This document shows, piece by piece, positions 8,119 through 19,914 of a stretch of DNA of 61,265 bases. The notes beneath the pieces were generated by a model, which saw nothing but the letters and a program-made list of their open reading frames with translations, was not told where the DNA came from and did no database searches. This DNA is from an uncultured bacterium (GTDB taxonomy: Bacteria; Gemmatimonadota; Gemmatimonadetes; Longimicrobiales; RSA9), in the NCBI GenBank assembly GCA_937889645.1, contig CALBZE010000047.1, positions 1 to 61,265 of the forward strand, written 5' to 3'. The position numbers and the translations under genes were made by a program. Numbering within the stretch: the first letter of the stretch is position 1; the number at the start of each line of letters is the position of its first letter.

Positions 8119-9675
8119 ATGGGCGGAGAGGGAGCGGGAGAGAGCGTCCGGGAGCGGCGCAGCCACGTCGTCGAGTCCCGTTACGAGAAGCTGGAAGCGC
8201 TGCGACGCCGCGGCGTCGAGCCGTTCGCCTACTCGTACGACGTCACGCATTCGACGTCCGCTGCCCGGGAAGCGTTCGAGGTCGCGGAGCAGGCCGGGAC
8301 GCTGTCGGACGGCGGCGACGGCCCGGACGTCCGCATCGCCGGGCGCCTGACCTCGCTCCGAGGGCACGGGAAGAGCACGTTCGCGGACCTGGCGGACCGC
8401 AGCGGCAAGATCCAGATCTATTTCCGGCAGAACGAGTTGGGTGAGGACGCCTACGGCCTCCTCGACCTGCTGGACCCGAGCGACTGGATCGGCGTCGAGG
8501 GGACGCTCTTCCGGACCCGGATGGGCGAGGTCACCGTGCGGGTCCGGTCGTTCCAGCTCCTGGCGAAGTCGCTGCGTCCCCTGCCGTTCGGGAAGGAGGA
8601 GGTCGACCCGGAGACCGGCGAGCGCCGGGTGTACAGCGGCTTCGCCGACGTCGAGCAGCGCTACCGCCAGCGCTACGCCGACCTGGCCGTGAACCCGGAC
8701 GTGCGGGAGGTCTTCTTCACCCGCACGAAGCTGGTGCGGGCGATCCGTCGCTTCCTCGACGACCTCGGGTACGTGGAGGTCGAGACCCCGATCCTGCAGC
8801 CGCTATACGGCGGCGCGTCGGCCCGGCCGTTCATCACGCACCACAACGCCCTCGACATGCCGCTCTACCTGCGGATCGCGGACGAGCTGTACCTCAAGCG
8901 TCTCATCGTCGGCGGCCTCGAGCGCGTCTACGAGATCGGCAAGGACTTCAGGAACGAGGGGATCGACCGGACGCACAACCCCGAGTTCACGATGCTGGAG
9001 TTCTACGAGGCGTACGCGGACTACGAGAACATGATGGAGCGGGTCGAGGCCCTGCTCCTGGCCGTGGTGCGGGAGGTCACGGGCGGCTCGACCTCGGTCA
9101 CGTACCAGGGCGTCCCGATCGAGTTCGCGCCGCCGTACCGCCGCATGGCGTACTTCGATGCGCTGCGCGAGTACGGCAACCTGGATGTGCGTCGGATGGA
9201 CGACGCCGCGCTCCGCGACGCGGTCCGCTCCTTCGCCGTCGAGGACGTGGACACGATGAGCCGGCCGAAGCTGATCGACGAGCTGTTCTCGGAACTCGTG
9301 GAACCGCACCTCCAGCAGCCGGTATTCATCACGGACTTTCCGCGGGAGATCTCGCCGCTGGCCAAACCGAAGCGGGGAGATCCGGAGCTGGTCGAACGCT
9401 TCGAGCTGATCGTGGCGGGTAGGGAGATCGCCAACGCGTTCAGCGAGCTGAACGACCCGATCGACCAGAAGGAGCGCTTCCTCGCCCAGGTCCGTCTCCG
9501 CGAGCAGGGCGACGAGGAAGCCCAGACGTACGACGAGGACTACATTCGCGCCCTGGAGTACGGGATGCCGCCCACGGGCGGGGTCGGGATCGGCATCGAT
9601 CGGCTGGTCATGCTCCTCACCGATCAGCCGTCCATCCGGGATGTGATCCTGTTCCCGACCATGCGGCCGGAGTGA
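8119..9675 (+). CDS. lysS: Lysine--tRNA ligase, class II
   Basis: LysRS charges tRNA-Lys. The 518-residue protein has an OB-fold anticodon-binding domain (about 60-165, VRIAGRLTSLRGHGK) and the class II core. Motif 2 is FRNEGIDRTHNPEFT near residue 278, and motif 3 is GVGIGIDRLVMLL near the C-terminus. The start ATG at 8119 is preceded by GAGGAGG and gives the usual length of about 500 residues. Its stop overlaps the GTG of the next gene by 4 bp. Pairing of prfB with lysS also occurs in E. coli. Confidence 0.97.
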   Translation: MGGEGAGESVRERRSHVVESRYEKLEALRRRGVEPFAYSYDVTHSTSAAREAFEVAEQAGTLSDGGDGPDVRIAGRLTSLRGHGKSTFADLADRSGKIQIYFRQNELGEDAYGLLDLLDPSDWIGVEGTLFRTRMGEVTVRVRSFQLLAKSLRPLPFGKEEVDPETGERRVYSGFADVEQRYRQRYADLAVNPDVREVFFTRTKLVRAIRRFLDDLGYVEVETPILQPLYGGASARPFITHHNALDMPLYLRIADELYLKRLIVGGLERVYEIGKDFRNEGIDRTHNPEFTMLEFYEAYADYENMMERVEALLLAVVREVTGGSTSVTYQGVPIEFAPPYRRMAYFDALREYGNLDVRRMDDAALRDAVRSFAVEDVDTMSRPKLIDELFSELVEPHLQQPVFITDFPREISPLAKPKRGDPELVERFELIVAGREIANAFSELNDPIDQKERFLAQVRLREQGDEEAQTYDEDYIRALEYGMPPTGGVGIGIDRLVMLLTDQPSIRDVILFPTMRPE

Positions 9676-10937
9676 GCCACGGAAACGTGAAGAGACTGGA
9701 TTGGTTCATCGCCCGGCGCTATCTGTCGTCGCGGAAGAAGGGACAGTTCCTCTCGCTGATCACGGCGATCGCGATCGGCGGGATCACGCTGGGCGTGACC
9801 GCGCTCATCACGGTGATCGCGGTCATGACGGGGCTCCAGCGGGATCTCCAGCAGAAGATCCTGGGCAACAACCCACACGTCTACGTGTTCGAGCCGGGCC
9901 AGTCGTTCCGGCTCGAACACTTCGAAAAGCTGCTCGGGCCGGTGCGAGAGGTACCGGGCGTGGTGGCCGCCGAGCCGTTCATCATGACGCAGGTGGCGCT
10001 GGTCCGGGAAAACGGCTCGTACGCGAAGGCGGGCCTCCTCTACGGGATCGACGTCGAGTCGGACGGCAAGCCGCTGACCGTCGTGCAGGAGCGGATCCGG
10101 GCGGGCGAGTACGCGCTCGGCCCGACGCAGACCGGGCTCCCCGGCATCCTCATCGGGCAGAAACTCGCCAACCAGATGAACCTGCTCCCCGGGGACATCG
10201 TCACGGTGATCTCGGCCGAGAACATCAAGACGGGCCCGCTGGGCGACCTCCAGCCGGCGATCCGGGAGTTCGAGGTGACCGGGACGTTTTCGACCGGGAT
10301 GTACGATTACGACATGCAGAACCTGTACGCGCCGATGGCGGCCGTGCAGGACCTGCTCGGCCTCGATGCGACGACGGTGAGCGGGCTCGCGGTCAACGTG
10401 GCGGATCCGTGGCGTGCCGAGGACGTCGCGGCGGCCGTCGAGGGCGTGCTCGGGTTCCCGTACTACACGCAGTCCTGGATCGATCTCAACGCGACGCTGT
10501 TCTCCGCGCTCAAGCTCGAGAAGCTCGCGCTCTTCGTGATCCTGTCGCTGATCATCCTGGTCGCGGCGTTCAACATCGTCAGCACGCTGGTCATGGTGGT
10601 GCGAGACAAGACCAAGGAGATCGGGATCCTGAAATCCATGGGGTTGACGGACGCCCGGATCTTGCGCGTCTTCCTGCTGCAGGGGCTCGCGATCGGCGTG
10701 ATCGGCACCATTCTCGGCACGGCCGGCGGGCTCACGCTCGTCTGGCTGCTGGATCGCTACGAGTTCATCACGCTGCCTGGGGATGTCTATTTCGTGGACA
10801 CGCTCCCCGTGGCGCTGGACTGGGTCGACCTGCTGGCGATCGTGGCGGTCAGCATCCTGATCGCGCTGTTGGCGACGATCCACCCGGCGCGACAGGCGTC
10901 CCGGCTCCAGCCCGTGGAGGCGATCCGGCATGAGTGA
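9672..10937 (+). CDS. lolC: LolC/LolE-family lipoprotein-releasing ABC permease
   Basis: This 421-residue inner-membrane permease of the LolC/LolE-MacB fold would, with the ATPase encoded next, extract lipoproteins for transfer to the outer membrane. One transmembrane helix lies near residues 25-50 (LSLITAIAIGGITLGV), then a large periplasmic domain, then three C-terminal helices (near 275-300, 330-350 and 375-400). Only one such permease is present here, so the transporter may be a homodimer, as in the LolF arrangement; E. coli uses LolC plus LolE. The GTG start overlaps the lysS stop; a GTG at 9687 is an alternative. Confidence 0.88.
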   Translation: MSHGNVKRLDWFIARRYLSSRKKGQFLSLITAIAIGGITLGVTALITVIAVMTGLQRDLQQKILGNNPHVYVFEPGQSFRLEHFEKLLGPVREVPGVVAAEPFIMTQVALVRENGSYAKAGLLYGIDVESDGKPLTVVQERIRAGEYALGPTQTGLPGILIGQKLANQMNLLPGDIVTVISAENIKTGPLGDLQPAIREFEVTGTFSTGMYDYDMQNLYAPMAAVQDLLGLDATTVSGLAVNVADPWRAEDVAAAVEGVLGFPYYTQSWIDLNATLFSALKLEKLALFVILSLIILVAAFNIVSTLVMVVRDKTKEIGILKSMGLTDARILRVFLLQGLAIGVIGTILGTAGGLTLVWLLDRYEFITLPGDVYFVDTLPVALDWVDLLAIVAVSILIALLATIHPARQASRLQPVEAIRHE

Positions 10938-11670
10938 GGCGAGCGTGGCGAGCTTCGATGCGATCCCCGCGCCGGAAGCGGCCCGGCCCGTCCTCGAAGG
11001 TCGGGCGCTGCGCCGGGTTTACGTGGGCGGAGACCGGAGCGAACTCGTCGTTCTGGACGGGGTAGAGATCCGCGTAGCGCCGGGCGAAGCGGTGGCGATC
11101 GTGGGCGCGAGCGGCGCGGGGAAATCGACGCTGCTGCACCTCCTGGGCGGGTTGGACCGCCCCACCTCCGGCGAGGTGGTCGTGGGCGGGCAGTCGCTGG
11201 CGAAACTGACCGATCAAGAGCTCGCGGCGATCCGAAATCACCGGATCGGCTTCGTTTTCCAGTTCCACCACCTGCTCAAGGAGTTCACGGCGCTGGAGAA
11301 CGTGATGATGCCGATGCTGATCGCGGGGCGGCCGAAGCGGGAAGCGGAGGAGCGGGCGCGCGCGATCCTGGACGAGGTGGGGCTGAGCGGGCGCATCAAG
11401 CACCTCCCGCGGGAGCTGAGCGGGGGCGAGCAGCAGCGGGTTGCGGTCGCGCGGGCCCTCGCCAATGATCCAATGGTCGTCATCGCGGACGAGCCGAGCG
11501 GGAACCTGGACGCACACACGAGCGAGCGTTTGCACGATACGTTCTTCCGGATTCGCGACGAGCACGGCGTGGCCCTCGTGATCGCCACGCACAACCGGGA
11601 GCTGGCCGACCGGGCGGACCGAGTTCTCTTGCTCAGGGAAGGTAGGCTCCAGAGCTTTCATACGGTGTAG
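10930..11670 (+). CDS. lolD: Lipoprotein-releasing ABC transporter ATP-binding protein
   Basis: This is the 246-residue ATPase partner of the preceding permease. It contains Walker A GASGAGKST near residue 58, the ABC signature LSGGEQQRVAVARAL near 158, Walker B VVIADEPSGNLD near 178 and an H-loop histidine in ATHN. The LolD/MacB/FtsE subgroup fit is good. It overlaps the permease gene by 8 bp and lies 6 nt before mcsA. An N-terminal extension of about 20 residues precedes the usual start of the fold. Confidence 0.9.
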   Translation: MSEASVASFDAIPAPEAARPVLEGRALRRVYVGGDRSELVVLDGVEIRVAPGEAVAIVGASGAGKSTLLHLLGGLDRPTSGEVVVGGQSLAKLTDQELAAIRNHRIGFVFQFHHLLKEFTALENVMMPMLIAGRPKREAEERARAILDEVGLSGRIKHLPRELSGGEQQRVAVARALANDPMVVIADEPSGNLDAHTSERLHDTFFRIRDEHGVALVIATHNRELADRADRVLLLREGRLQSFHTV

Positions 11671-11676
11671 GTAGCC

Positions 11677-12174
11677 ATGCTCTGCGACCATTGCGGGGAG
11701 AACGAGGCGGTCATCCACCTCACACAGATCGTCGACAACCGGATGAGCACGTACCATCTGTGTGAGAAGTGCGCCGAGGAGAAGGGGTTGGAGCCGGGGA
11801 TCAACGCCGGCACGTTCCCTCTCTCGGACTTCCTCGCCCAGATGGGGAAGGGCGTCGGCGCCGAGGGCGGCGCGGCCGTCGGCGCGTGTGCGTTCTGCGG
11901 GCTGCGGTTGGAAGACTTCAAGAAGACCGGGCGTCTCGGCTGCCCGCACTGCTACGTGACGTTCGAGGTGCATCTGCGCGGCCTGCTCCGCAGACTGCAT
12001 GGAAGCACGCAGCACGTCGGGAAGGTCTACCTGCCGCCCGACCCGACGCACGCCCAGCGGCTGCAGCGCCTAAGCGGGCTGCGCCGCAAGCTCGATCAGG
12101 CGGTCGCGAACGAGGACTTCGAGCGCGCCGCGGAGCTGCGTGACCAGATCCGCGCGCTGGAGGCGGCGTCGTGA
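11677..12174 (+). CDS. mcsA: McsA-like zinc-finger activator of protein arginine kinase
   Basis: McsA binds and activates the kinase McsB. The 165-residue product has CDHC near residues 3-6, CEKC near 30-33, a second pair CAFC (near 69-72) and CPHC (near 89-92), and a C-terminal UVR motif in which LDQAVANEDFERAAELRDQI forms the coiled segment. Four CxxC pairs plus UVR is the McsA layout. It overlaps mcsB by 4 bp. No ctsR gene, the usual partner in Bacillota, precedes it; lolD does. Confidence 0.92.
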   Translation: MLCDHCGENEAVIHLTQIVDNRMSTYHLCEKCAEEKGLEPGINAGTFPLSDFLAQMGKGVGAEGGAAVGACAFCGLRLEDFKKTGRLGCPHCYVTFEVHLRGLLRRLHGSTQHVGKVYLPPDPTHAQRLQRLSGLRRKLDQAVANEDFERAAELRDQIRALEAAS

Positions 12175-13289
12175 TGGTGGATCTGGGCGTGCCTCCCGGG
12201 TTCGGGCTCGGTTGGCTCGAAGCGAGCGGTCCTCACGCGGACATCGTCCTGTCGACGCGGGTCCGCCTCGCCCGTAACCTCCAGGGTCATGCGTTCGGCC
12301 CGCGTCATCGGCGCAACGAAGCGGAGAAAGTCTTCGAACAGGTTCGCGACGCGGTGGCACGAACGGCCACGCTGGAGGGCGGCGCGATGCTGGACCTGGC
12401 CGCCCTCCCCGCGCTTTCCCGGAGAGTCCTTCTCGAGCGGCACCTCATCTCGCGCGAGATGGCCGGAGAGAACGGAGACGCGCCCCCGCGCGGCGCCGCT
12501 CTGTACATGGACGCCCACGAGCGCGTCGGGATGATGGTGAACGAAGAGGACCACCTCCGGCTCCAGGCGCTGCTGTCGGGGCTTCGGCTGGAAGAGGCGT
12601 TCCACCTGGTGGACAAGCTCGACGAGGAGCTGGGCGCGCACCTGGCCTACGCTTACCACCACGAGTTCGGGTACCTGACGAGCTGCCCGACCAACGTTGG
12701 GACGGGGCTCCGGGCTTCGATCTTCGTGCACTTGCCCGGCCTCGTCCTGACGAAGGAGATCGGGCGCGTCCTGCAGGGGATCGGTCAGGTCGGCCTGACG
12801 TTCCGCGGGCTCTACGGCGAGGGCTCGGAGGTGGTCGGAAATTTCTTCCAGATCTCGAACCAGACGACGCTGGGCAAGAGCGAGGAAGACCTGATCGAGC
12901 ACCTCCAGAACATCGTGAGTCGCGTCATCCAGCACGAGATGCAGGCTCGGGCCGTACTCATGCGGGATGCCCCGACGGTGATCGAGGACAAGATCTGGCG
13001 CGCCTACGGGTTGCTGCGGTACGCGAGGTCGCTCACCTTCGACGAAGTGATGAACCTGTTGAGCGGCGTGAGGCTGGGCGTGAGCATGAAACTACTCCCA
13101 GGACTCAGTGTATACACGCTCAACAAAATCATGATAAATGCGCAGTCCGCGCACCTCGAGCAGGCGGCCGGGCGGACACTTACGGAAACGGAAAGCGATT
13201 TGCATCGTGCAGCCTATGTCCGCCGCATCCTCGCCGCCGAGGGCGAAGTGCCGACGAGCGATGGGGATTCGGCCGCGGAAGGGGCGTGA
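12171..13289 (+). CDS. mcsB: Protein arginine kinase McsB
   Basis: McsB phosphorylates arginines on proteins and marks them for ClpC-ClpP. The 372-residue product belongs to the phosphagen (guanido) kinase family. It has VLSTRVRLARN near residue 26 for ATP binding and the family signature with the conserved cysteine, LTSCPTNVGTG, near residues 168-178. RVIQHEMQAR and RAYGLLRYAR in the C-terminal part match McsB. The length agrees with the 360 or so residues of the family. It overlaps mcsA and lies 36 nt before clpC, the expected target protease chaperone. Confidence 0.94.
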   Translation: MMVDLGVPPGFGLGWLEASGPHADIVLSTRVRLARNLQGHAFGPRHRRNEAEKVFEQVRDAVARTATLEGGAMLDLAALPALSRRVLLERHLISREMAGENGDAPPRGAALYMDAHERVGMMVNEEDHLRLQALLSGLRLEEAFHLVDKLDEELGAHLAYAYHHEFGYLTSCPTNVGTGLRASIFVHLPGLVLTKEIGRVLQGIGQVGLTFRGLYGEGSEVVGNFFQISNQTTLGKSEEDLIEHLQNIVSRVIQHEMQARAVLMRDAPTVIEDKIWRAYGLLRYARSLTFDEVMNLLSGVRLGVSMKLLPGLSVYTLNKIMINAQSAHLEQAAGRTLTETESDLHRAAYVRRILAAEGEVPTSDGDSAAEGA

Positions 13290-13325
13290 ACTGAGGCATC
13301 GACGTCTCCGGCTAAGAGGTCTTCC

Positions 13326-15800
<2,475 letters not shown>

Positions 15801-15822
15801 GATCGAAAGCAAATCAGGGCCG

Positions 15823-18285
15823 ATGGGATCGATCCGTGAACGGGCCGCCGCTGCGGCGACGGCCTTCGTCCTTTGCCTCCTGGCCGTCCCCGCCACGCCC
15901 CTCCGGGCGCAGGACGTCGCCGGCGGCCAGGCGTCCGAGCCCCTCGTCATCGAAGCGATCGATGTACGCGGGCAACAGCGCCTCGATCATTCCTTCATCG
16001 TCGGGGAGTCCGGGCTTCGGCTGGGCGCCTCCGTCACGTGGAAGGAGATCAACCGCGCCATCCGTCGTCTCTGGGCGACCGGCCAGTTCAACGACATTCA
16101 GGTCGTGGCGGCCGACGGGAGCGACCCCGGGCGGGTGAAGCTCACCATCGAGGTGAAGGAGCAGCCGTACGTCGCTAGCATTGAATTCCACGGGCTCCAG
16201 AACCTGAGCCCCGTGACCGTGCGCGACTCCGCCGGTCTGGCGATCGGCGCGCCGCTACGCCCGTCGCGCGTCAACGCGGCCGTCCAGCTCGTGCGCGAGA
16301 TGCTCGCGAACAAGGGGTACCGGGCGCGCTCCGTCGAGCATCGCCTGGAGCCGGTGGAGGGCCGTCCGGGCGAGTACCGGTTGATCTTCGACGTGGAGGA
16401 AGGGCAGCGGGTCGCGATCGCGGAGATCGAGTTCGAGGGGAACGAGGCGTTCTCCGACGAGCAGCTGCGCGGCGTCCTGGAGAGCCGGCCCGAGGGCTTC
16501 TTCTGGTTCCAGAAGGGGACGTACGACGAGGAGAAGCTGCGGCGCGACCTCCGTCAGAACCTCCCGGACTTCTACGGACGCCACGGCTACATCGACTTTG
16601 CCGTGACCGGCGACTCGCTGGTCGTGGACCCGGAAACCGGGAAGGCGCGCCTGATCATCTCGGTCGACGAGGGGCCGCAGTATCGGCTTGCCGGGTTCGA
16701 GGTCTGGGGCAACCGGCGCTTCGCCACGGACGACATTCGCCAGTACTTCGAGCGGCGCACGGGCGGCCTCCTGAACCACATCGGCCTGGGCGGGACCAAG
16801 GAGCGGGCGTCGGGCGAGGTGTTCGATCGCGCGGCGTTCTTCGAGGCTTCGGAGCGTGTCGCGCAGCTCTACCGGACCCTGGGCTACCTGTACGCCCGGG
16901 TCGAGCCGGAGATCGAGCGAATCCGAACGGATGACGGTTCGCCCGCCGTGCGCCTCGGGCTCAGGATCCAGGAGGGCGAGCCCGCCTTCATCAACCAGGT
17001 CCTGGTCCGCGGGAACACGTACACGCACGAAGAGGTCATTCGCGACCGCATCTACGTCTTCCCCGGCGACGTCTACAACGAAGAGGCGCTCATTCAGAGC
17101 TATCAGGCCATTTCCGGGCTCGGCTTCTTCGAGACGCCGATGCCGCCGCCGGACATCGAGCCGCTCGAGAACGGCGACGTCAACATCGTCTTCAACGTCA
17201 AGGAAAAGCAGACCGGGTCGATCAACTTCGGCACGTCGATCGGCGGTTGGAGCGGCCTCACGGGCTTCTTCGGGTACGAGCACCCGAACCTGTTCGGGAT
17301 GGCGAAGTCCGGCCGGCTGCGGATGGAGTGGGGCCGCTACACGAACAACTTCGATGCGAGCTACTCGGATCCGGCGATCGCCGGGTCGCGGGTGAGCGGC
17401 TCGATCTCGCTCTTCAACACGAGGTACGCGTTCGGCAGCCAGTTCGTCTCGTTCGAAGAGGGCGAGCAGCGGCGGATGGGCGGCTCGATCCGGTTCGGCG
17501 TGCCGTTCCCGCTCGACCGCCGGTTCTCCCGCGTGTACCTCGGGTACGGCCTGGCGAAGACGCAGTACACCGAAGCCGAGGGCGTCGAGGGCTCGCTCTT
17601 CAGCCTGCCCGACGCTCTCCAGAGCTCGATCTCGGTGGGGCTGCTCCGCAACCGCCTGAACAGCCCGCTCTTCCCGACGAACGGGTCGCGGCAGGACATC
17701 GAAGCGACCTTCGCCGGCGGGATCCTGGGCGGCGACGGCGGATTCCAGAAGTACACGGCCTCGGCGAGCTGGTGGGTGCCGATGGGAGAGATCGGGGGCG
17801 GCGCGCCCGGGACCCGGCCGATCCGCCTCGCGCTGGGGCTGTCGGCGCGGACCGGCGCCATCTTCGGCGACGCGTCGCTGTTCCCCTTCGAGCGGTTCTG
17901 GATGGGCGGCGTCCAGTTCGGCGAGTCGCTGCGCGGGTACAGCGAGACGGAGATCACGCCGGGCGGCTACGCGCCGCGCCGTCAGAGCGACAACGAACCG
18001 GGGTGGGTCCCGGCCGACCGCCGCTTCGGCGACGCGTTCCTGAAGCTGAGCGCCGAGTATGCCGTGCGCTTCAACGACATGGTGTCGTTGTCGCTCTTCT
18101 ACGACGCGGGGAACGTCTGGAGCGACTTCCGTGAGATCGATCCGACTCGCCTGTTCCGGGGCGCGGGGATCGGGCTGATGCTCGTGACGCCGTTCGGTCC
18201 GCTCGGCCTCGATTTCGCCTACGGCTTCGACAAGTTCAAGCCGGGCTGGGAGTTCCATTTCAAGTTCGGTGGGCAGGGATTCTAA
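15823..18285 (+). CDS. bamA: Outer membrane protein assembly factor BamA
   Basis: BamA inserts beta barrels into the outer membrane. The 820-residue product has a signal peptide ending near LRAQ-DV (residue 28), a series of POTRA domains (about 35-460; repeats beginning VIEAIDVRGQ, YVASIEFHG, AIAEIEFEG, YRLAGFEVWG and FINQVLVRG) and a C-terminal 16-strand barrel. The ending FHFKFGGQGF is aromatic, as in the Omp85 family. A lid-strand region (near RGYSETEI) is also visible. The ATG at 15823 gives a complete signal peptide. It precedes skp by 16 nt. Confidence 0.95.
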   Translation: MGSIRERAAAAATAFVLCLLAVPATPLRAQDVAGGQASEPLVIEAIDVRGQQRLDHSFIVGESGLRLGASVTWKEINRAIRRLWATGQFNDIQVVAADGSDPGRVKLTIEVKEQPYVASIEFHGLQNLSPVTVRDSAGLAIGAPLRPSRVNAAVQLVREMLANKGYRARSVEHRLEPVEGRPGEYRLIFDVEEGQRVAIAEIEFEGNEAFSDEQLRGVLESRPEGFFWFQKGTYDEEKLRRDLRQNLPDFYGRHGYIDFAVTGDSLVVDPETGKARLIISVDEGPQYRLAGFEVWGNRRFATDDIRQYFERRTGGLLNHIGLGGTKERASGEVFDRAAFFEASERVAQLYRTLGYLYARVEPEIERIRTDDGSPAVRLGLRIQEGEPAFINQVLVRGNTYTHEEVIRDRIYVFPGDVYNEEALIQSYQAISGLGFFETPMPPPDIEPLENGDVNIVFNVKEKQTGSINFGTSIGGWSGLTGFFGYEHPNLFGMAKSGRLRMEWGRYTNNFDASYSDPAIAGSRVSGSISLFNTRYAFGSQFVSFEEGEQRRMGGSIRFGVPFPLDRRFSRVYLGYGLAKTQYTEAEGVEGSLFSLPDALQSSISVGLLRNRLNSPLFPTNGSRQDIEATFAGGILGGDGGFQKYTASASWWVPMGEIGGGAPGTRPIRLALGLSARTGAIFGDASLFPFERFWMGGVQFGESLRGYSETEITPGGYAPRRQSDNEPGWVPADRRFGDAFLKLSAEYAVRFNDMVSLSLFYDAGNVWSDFREIDPTRLFRGAGIGLMLVTPFGPLGLDFAYGFDKFKPGWEFHFKFGGQGF

Positions 18286-18301
18286 CCAGAGGGAAAGGAC
18301 A

Positions 18302-18829
18302 ATGCGTTTGACCCACGTGTTTCTCCTCACCGCCGCGGCGCTGGTCGCCGGCGTCACCCCGGCGATGGCGCAGGGCGCCCTAAAGTGGGGGTTCATCGAC
18401 TCGCGGCGGATCCTTGCCGAGGCTCCCGGCACCCGCGAGGCCCAGCAGGCGTTCGAGCAGGACATGCAGCGCTACCGGGCCGAGCTGCAGAAGCTCGAGG
18501 AGGAGATCGATCGGATGATCGCCGATTACGAGAAGCAGCAGGGGATGCTCGCCGCGCAGGAGCGGCAGCAGCGTGAGGCCAACATCAGGCAGAAGCAGAT
18601 CGAGCTGCAGCAGCGCGCCATGGAGCTGGACCGCGAGGCGCAAGCGCGGCAGCAGGAGCTCGTCGGACCGATCATGGAGCGGATCGATTCGGTGATCAAC
18701 GACATCCGGCAACAGGGCGGCTACGCATTCATCTTCGACGTCGCGTCGGGGGCGATCATCGCGGCCGACCCGTCGCTGGATCTCACCGATCAGGTTCTGG
18801 CCCGTCTGCGGGCAACGGCCTCCCGGTAA
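18302..18829 (+). CDS. skp: OmpH/Skp family periplasmic chaperone
   Basis: Skp holds unfolded outer-membrane proteins in the periplasm. The 175-residue product has a signal peptide cleaved near AMA-QG (residue 23). The short conserved opening KWGFIDSRRIL is followed by a long Gln/Glu/Arg-rich helical hairpin (about 50-140) and a closing domain with YAFIFDVASGAIIAADPSLDLT. This matches OmpH in length and layout. It lies directly after bamA, the normal partner, and before the lpx genes, the same order as in E. coli. Confidence 0.93.
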   Translation: MRLTHVFLLTAAALVAGVTPAMAQGALKWGFIDSRRILAEAPGTREAQQAFEQDMQRYRAELQKLEEEIDRMIADYEKQQGMLAAQERQQREANIRQKQIELQQRAMELDREAQARQQELVGPIMERIDSVINDIRQQGGYAFIFDVASGAIIAADPSLDLTDQVLARLRATASR

Positions 18830-18882
18830 GACACTTTCCCGAGACGATAAGAGAGTCCCGGTGTGAGGGAGGTGGTGGTCCG

Positions 18883-19914
18883 GTGAAGGCATCGGAGATC
18901 GCCGCATTGGTGGGAGGCACGGTGCGAGGGGGCGCCGACCCGGAGTTGTCCGGGGTGGCGCCCCTCGAACGTGCGCAACCTGCGGAGCTGTCGTTTCTTG
19001 CGCATCCGCGGTACGCCGCGTACGTTGAGCAGTCTCGGGCCGGTGCGATCCTGGTTACGGAAGAGCTGGACGACCGGGTCGGAGATGGGCGTGTGCGGAT
19101 CGTCGTCCGCGACGTCCATCGCGCGCTGGCCGCGGTGCTGGGCCGCATGTACCCCGAGCGGCCGGTCGAGCCGGGGATCCATCCGACGGCAATCGTCCAC
19201 GAGGAGGCCGAGCTCGGCGAGGATGTCGCCGTGGGGCCGTACGCGGTGATCGGCCGCGGTGCTCGGATCGGCGCGCGGGCGCGGATCGGCGCACACGTCG
19301 TCGTGGGCGAGGATTGCGACGTCGCCGAGGATGTGGTGCTCCATCCCCACGTGACGCTCTATCCGGGCGTGCGCGTCGGGGCGCGGAGCATCCTGCATTC
19401 GGGCGTGCGTGTGGGCGTGGACGGCTTCGGCTACGTCTTCGCGGACGGCGCGCATCGGAAGGTGCCGCAGGTCGGCGGCTGCCGAATCGGCGCGGACGTG
19501 GAGATCGGGGCGAACACGGCGATCGACCGCGGTTCGATCGGCGAGACGGAGATCGGGGACGGCGTCAAGATCGACAACCTGGTCCACATCGCGCACAACG
19601 TGCGGATCGGGGCGCATTCGATCATCGTCGCGCAGGTCGGGGTCGCGGGTAGTTCGACGATCGGCCGGGGGGTCACGCTGGCCGGCCAGGTCGGGATCCC
19701 GGGGCATGTGACGGTCGGGGACGGCGCGACGATCGCGGCGCAGGCCGGTGTGTTCGGGGACGTGCCGGCGGGTGCGGTATACAGCGGGTATCCGGCGCGG
19801 CCCCACAAGGAAGCGCTTCGGGCGCAGGCGGCGCTGTTCCGGCTCCCCGAGGTGATGAAGCGGATCCGAGCGCTCGAGAGAGCGCTCTTTGGTCGAGAGG
19901 CTGGGGAAGAATGA
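18883..19914 (+). CDS. lpxD: UDP-3-O-(3-hydroxyacyl)glucosamine N-acyltransferase
   Basis: LpxD adds the second 3-hydroxyacyl chain in lipid A synthesis, using acyl-ACP. The 343-residue product has the N-terminal uridine-binding domain (about 1-100, FLAHPRYAAYV) and then a left-handed beta helix of hexapeptide repeats. The catalytic histidine region is VHIAHNVRIG near residue 235, and GVDGFGYVFADG is typical of LpxD. A C-terminal helix ends the protein. The start is GTG with GGAGGTGG upstream. It overlaps the lpxC-fabZ start by 4 bp. Confidence 0.95.
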   Translation: MKASEIAALVGGTVRGGADPELSGVAPLERAQPAELSFLAHPRYAAYVEQSRAGAILVTEELDDRVGDGRVRIVVRDVHRALAAVLGRMYPERPVEPGIHPTAIVHEEAELGEDVAVGPYAVIGRGARIGARARIGAHVVVGEDCDVAEDVVLHPHVTLYPGVRVGARSILHSGVRVGVDGFGYVFADGAHRKVPQVGGCRIGADVEIGANTAIDRGSIGETEIGDGVKIDNLVHIAHNVRIGAHSIIVAQVGVAGSSTIGRGVTLAGQVGIPGHVTVGDGATIAAQAGVFGDVPAGAVYSGYPARPHKEALRAQAALFRLPEVMKRIRALERALFGREAGEE